This document shows positions 61,610 through 64,000 of a stretch of 64,000 bases of DNA, in pieces. Positions within the stretch are counted from its first letter, which is position 1. The number at the start of each line of letters is the position of its first letter. The notes under the pieces were generated by a model. The model was not told the origin of the DNA. It saw only the letters and a list, made by a program, of their open reading frames with translations, and ran no database searches. The stretch spans positions 1,054,001-1,118,000 of the forward strand of contig OY723271.1 in NCBI GenBank assembly GCA_963210315.1, written 5' to 3'. This stretch comes from Rhynchopus euleeides. Taxonomy: Eukaryota > Euglenozoa > Diplonemea > Diplonemida > Diplonemidae. The translations under genes and the position numbers were made by a program.

Positions 61610-63567
61610 CAGGGGGGGGTCAAATAAACGTACTTAGTACTACTATTCGGCGAACGCGCGGGCCTAAATCGACCTCGCCAGAAAATTAATAAATAGTTTG
61701 CGAGCGAATAGACGTACTAAGTACGTCTATTCAACTTTTCCTAAAAACGCTGTTTGCAGGGGCTCTGCGGGGCTGTTTGGTCCACCAGGGGCGCGCTGGT
61801 CACTGCTGTCGTCCGTCTCTCACTTCTTCTGCCTTCCGGTCGAGTATCCGCTCTGTTCTCGTCCTACCACTCGCCCCTCATTTGGTTTCGTACCGTTTTG
61901 ATTTGTATTGCCTCCCCCCCCCTCTGGTGCCCCCCCTGGTTGACATTCTTGTTGAGTTAGTGAAAGCATACACAGTTCATCAGAGCTGTCAGCTTCACTG
62001 TCGGTGGTTGGTTGGTGCGTTGATGCTTAAAAAAAGATGTGAAAAGGGCAAGCCACAACCAGCACGCCCCAACTTACTTCTTCTTGGGCTTGCTGGGGCA
62101 AGTCTGCATGTTGTGCCCAGGCTTCCTACACCCTTTGCAGAGCCTGCGGTGTTTGTTGGGAGTCTGGGTGGTCGGGGACGCTGCGCGCTTCTTTTCGGAG
62201 GACTGGGAGGACTGGGAAGGCTGTGTCTGTGTGAGAGAGTTCACACGAACCGGCTTCGCCCATGCCAAGATGCTTGTCTGTTGGGTTGGCTGAGACACAA
62301 CTTTCTTTTGGGTGGACTGCTTCTCTGTGCTCTCTTTTGCCTTCCCGTCCAACCCAGGTTCAAGGTCCGCACCACCAGCCTCAGGGGATGTTTCTGTGCT
62401 TGGTGCGAAGGTGAGGTCCGGACAAAGGGAGCTCTTCACGAACCCGTCCTCCTCACCCGACACCTTCAGCACGTACCCCATATCCCGCAAGCGCTGGGCT
62501 ACCACCTCCCCCCTCACACTTTCCACCGACTTTCCCCAAACAGCTCCAACAGAGGTGCACATGGCCTCGCGGTACCACCTCTCTGTGAAGCGACAATCCT
62601 GGCGAAAACCTTCGGCTGTTGATTTCTTTATCTCGAGACGGGCTTTGTCCTTGAGCCCTTCCAGGTGAGTGTGGAAGGCAGCCTTGAATGGTGCAAATGC
62701 ATGCACATCAAGGTACTGCACTGTTCCTGTCAACCCACCTGGAATGACCGCTGACTTCGCCCCCGTCTTCCTGTGCAAGTACGCAACATTTTTTGGTGCA
62801 ATGTGTGTTGTCGCCGAGTCATAAATGACAAGCACGTTTTTGTTTTTGCAAATGGGGGCCAAGACGCTGTCAATCCACCACCGCCACTCGGCTTCTTTGA
62901 CCCAGCCGGTTTTCTGGAAAGTACAGTTAACCCCCGAGTCTTTGTGAATCTGATGCTCCTCCTTCTTTATCCTCTCGCCCGCACCTTTAAAAACGATCGA
63001 CTGCTTTGTCGCAAGAATGGTCCTGTCTTTCACACTGAACGTGACAGCACCAATCAACGTGGCAAATCTATTTTTTCCAGCATCGGTATCGACCACGATG
63101 TTGGTGTCAGTGGTGTAGCACAACAGTTTGTCCCTGCGGGTAGAGCTCTTGTACAAGGCAGACTCATCCACATTCACAACCAGGTCAAAAGTACCAAAGG
63201 GGTTGTGCAGCAGCTCGGACCCGATGGAGAGGCGTCTGATGGTGGACCAGAAGCTGTGCAACTGGACCCGGGCTTTTTCAAGAGAAAGCTTGGCAATGCG
63301 CGAAGTACGAAATTGAAACTTGTTTCTCCTGGCCCAACCGTCGATCCACTCCACCGAAGCCTGGAAGCCTTTCGGGAAGGGAACAAAGGACATGGCAAGC
63401 TCCTTGATTTTGCGGCGCGTCGTTGGCAAGTCGTTCTTCCGCCGTTCTCCCACTTCTTTAAGCACGTGGGCCTCCACCTCAGGAAAGAAACACGACCTCC
63501 CCCTCCCCGCCTTTCTTTTGGCATGTGTTTTTCCGCAGCTGGTCCTCGAAGGCTACATCTATGGTGA
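61610..63567 (-). mobile_element. pogo/Tigger-like transposon, one end visible
   Basis: A candidate terminus TA/CAGGGGGGGGTCAAAT lies at 61608. It is followed by inverted subterminal motifs built on GTACTTAGTAC, including a perfect 12-bp-arm palindrome at 61706-61732. The transposase frame follows. No matching inverted terminus is seen before 64000, so the other end lies outside the window or is lost. Confidence 0.6.
62074..63552 (-). CDS. pogo/Tigger (DDE_1) transposase with C-terminal zinc knuckle
   Basis: Open from 63552 without an in-frame ATG; the first alternative start is 63477. The N-terminal half has a CENP-B-type helix-turn-helix (FFPEVEAHVLKEVGERRK, GFQASVEWIDGWARRNKFQF). The DDE catalytic domain shows VVNVDESALY (first Asp), VLVIYDSATTHIAPKN (second) and GLTGTVQYLDVHAFAPFKA (third), the order of DDE_1 transposases. 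A Ser/Gln-rich tail contains QTSILAWA, similar to a PCNA-binding box, and ends with a CCHC knuckle (CKGCRKPGHNMQTC) and PSKPKKK. An ATG at 63525 is in another frame, so either an upstream exon or an indel explains the missing start. Confidence 0.85.
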   Translation of the reverse strand, partial: PSRTSCGKTHAKRKAGRGRSCFFPEVEAHVLKEVGERRKNDLPTTRRKIKELAMSFVPFPKGFQASVEWIDGWARRNKFQFRTSRIAKLSLEKARVQLHSFWSTIRRLSIGSELLHNPFGTFDLVVNVDESALYKSSTRRDKLLCYTTDTNIVVDTDAGKNRFATLIGAVTFSVKDRTILATKQSIVFKGAGERIKKEEHQIHKDSGVNCTFQKTGWVKEAEWRWWIDSVLAPICKNKNVLVIYDSATTHIAPKNVAYLHRKTGAKSAVIPGGLTGTVQYLDVHAFAPFKAAFHTHLEGLKDKARLEIKKSTAEGFRQDCRFTERWYREAMCTSVGAVWGKSVESVRGEVVAQRLRDMGYVLKVSGEEDGFVKSSLCPDLTFAPSTETSPEAGGADLEPGLDGKAKESTEKQSTQKKVVSQPTQQTSILAWAKPVRVNSLTQTQPSQSSQSSEKKRAASPTTQTPNKHRRLCKGCRKPGHNMQTCPSKPKKK

Positions 63568-64000
63568 GGTGTGTCTGGGGCCATCCGTCCACATCTTCTC
63601 GTTGGTGGTAGGGACTGCGGACGCCGTAGATGAGGAGTCGTTTAATGCGCGCCGCTCTTCAGCAGTGATTTTGACGCCTCTGGACCCCAGGAGTTTGCGG
63701 GTTTCCGGTTTTGCGGTCTTCAGCAGTGGTTCTGATGCCTCTGGACCGCAGGAGTTTGCGGGTTCGCTGGTTTCCCGTCCGTATGTGTCTGAGGGGGGAT
63801 GCCCCGATTCCCTTCGTCACGACATATCTTTGAGCGTAGGTCACTTCCCCCCTCTACGGACCCCGTGCACCCTGGTTCCCCTAAGTGGCACCAATAGACC
63901 CCGTTGTCCCCATTCCTTGCCCCAAAGTTTGCAGATTTGTGTGTCTCCAAAAAGAAAGAGTCCGGGTTTTGTTTGTGCGCACGAGCGGCAGTGTGTTGTG
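63568..64000. other. Right-edge sequence with a 61-bp tandem repeat
   Basis: About two copies of a 61-bp unit (63656-63775: TTCAGCAGTG, CCTCTGGACC, CAGGAGTTTGCGGGTT). No gene seen. Confidence 0.6.

Overview
The window looks like a GC-rich protist nuclear genome, most likely euglenozoan (diplonemid-like). This is inferred from sequence alone. All ten host-type genes, from position 1 to 61258, lie on the minus strand, whereas plus-strand coding is confined to transposable elements. Most genes are single long ORFs. Several start just downstream of a C-rich tract ending in CAG, as expected for spliced-leader trans-splicing of a polycistronic transcript. One gene (the PDK-like kinase) needs a conventional GT-AG intron. 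A non-LTR retrotransposon with a trypanosome-type 2A peptide points the same way. Dinoflagellates and chromerids are alternatives.

Host genes from left to right, all minus strand: a partial voltage-sensor-like membrane protein (1-969); a low-complexity protein with a C-terminal coiled coil (4755-6884); a kinesin-14 (22897-25251); a small unrecognised protein (26746-27330); a mitochondrial PDK/BCKDK-family kinase in two exons (46001-47776); an EEF2KMT/FAM86-like methyltransferase (49159-50169); a caspase-fold protein lacking both catalytic residues (51285-52880); a long coiled-coil protein (54434-57256); and two tandem paralogues with an N-terminal ubiquitin-like domain and DUF4116 repeats (58107-59351, 60398-61258), plus a third relic copy at 57.8 kb. 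Kinesin, coiled-coil proteins and signalling proteins share the unit with no operon-like functional theme.

The rest is dominated by mobile DNA: a 0.9-kb TA-flanked element (1413-2293); a hAT element (about 7.65-10.29 kb); a TA-flanked element with roughly 250-bp inverted ends (10287-16409) whose left end is split by a 4.6-kb non-LTR retrotransposon (10441-15026) carrying 2A, endonuclease, reverse transcriptase and RNase H; a 3-kb element with multi-palindromic ends (16591-19607); a 109-bp MITE family with four copies, each with a perfect 3-bp target duplication; a mariner-like MITE (41266-41562); a piggyBac-like TTAA element (42449-45020); and a pogo/Tigger-like transposase gene (61.6-63.6 kb). 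A GC-rich palindromic repeat occurs in at least ten copies, usually as spaced pairs. The remaining intergenic DNA is rich in G/C homopolymer runs and simple repeats. I saw no rRNA, convincing tRNA or CRISPR array.
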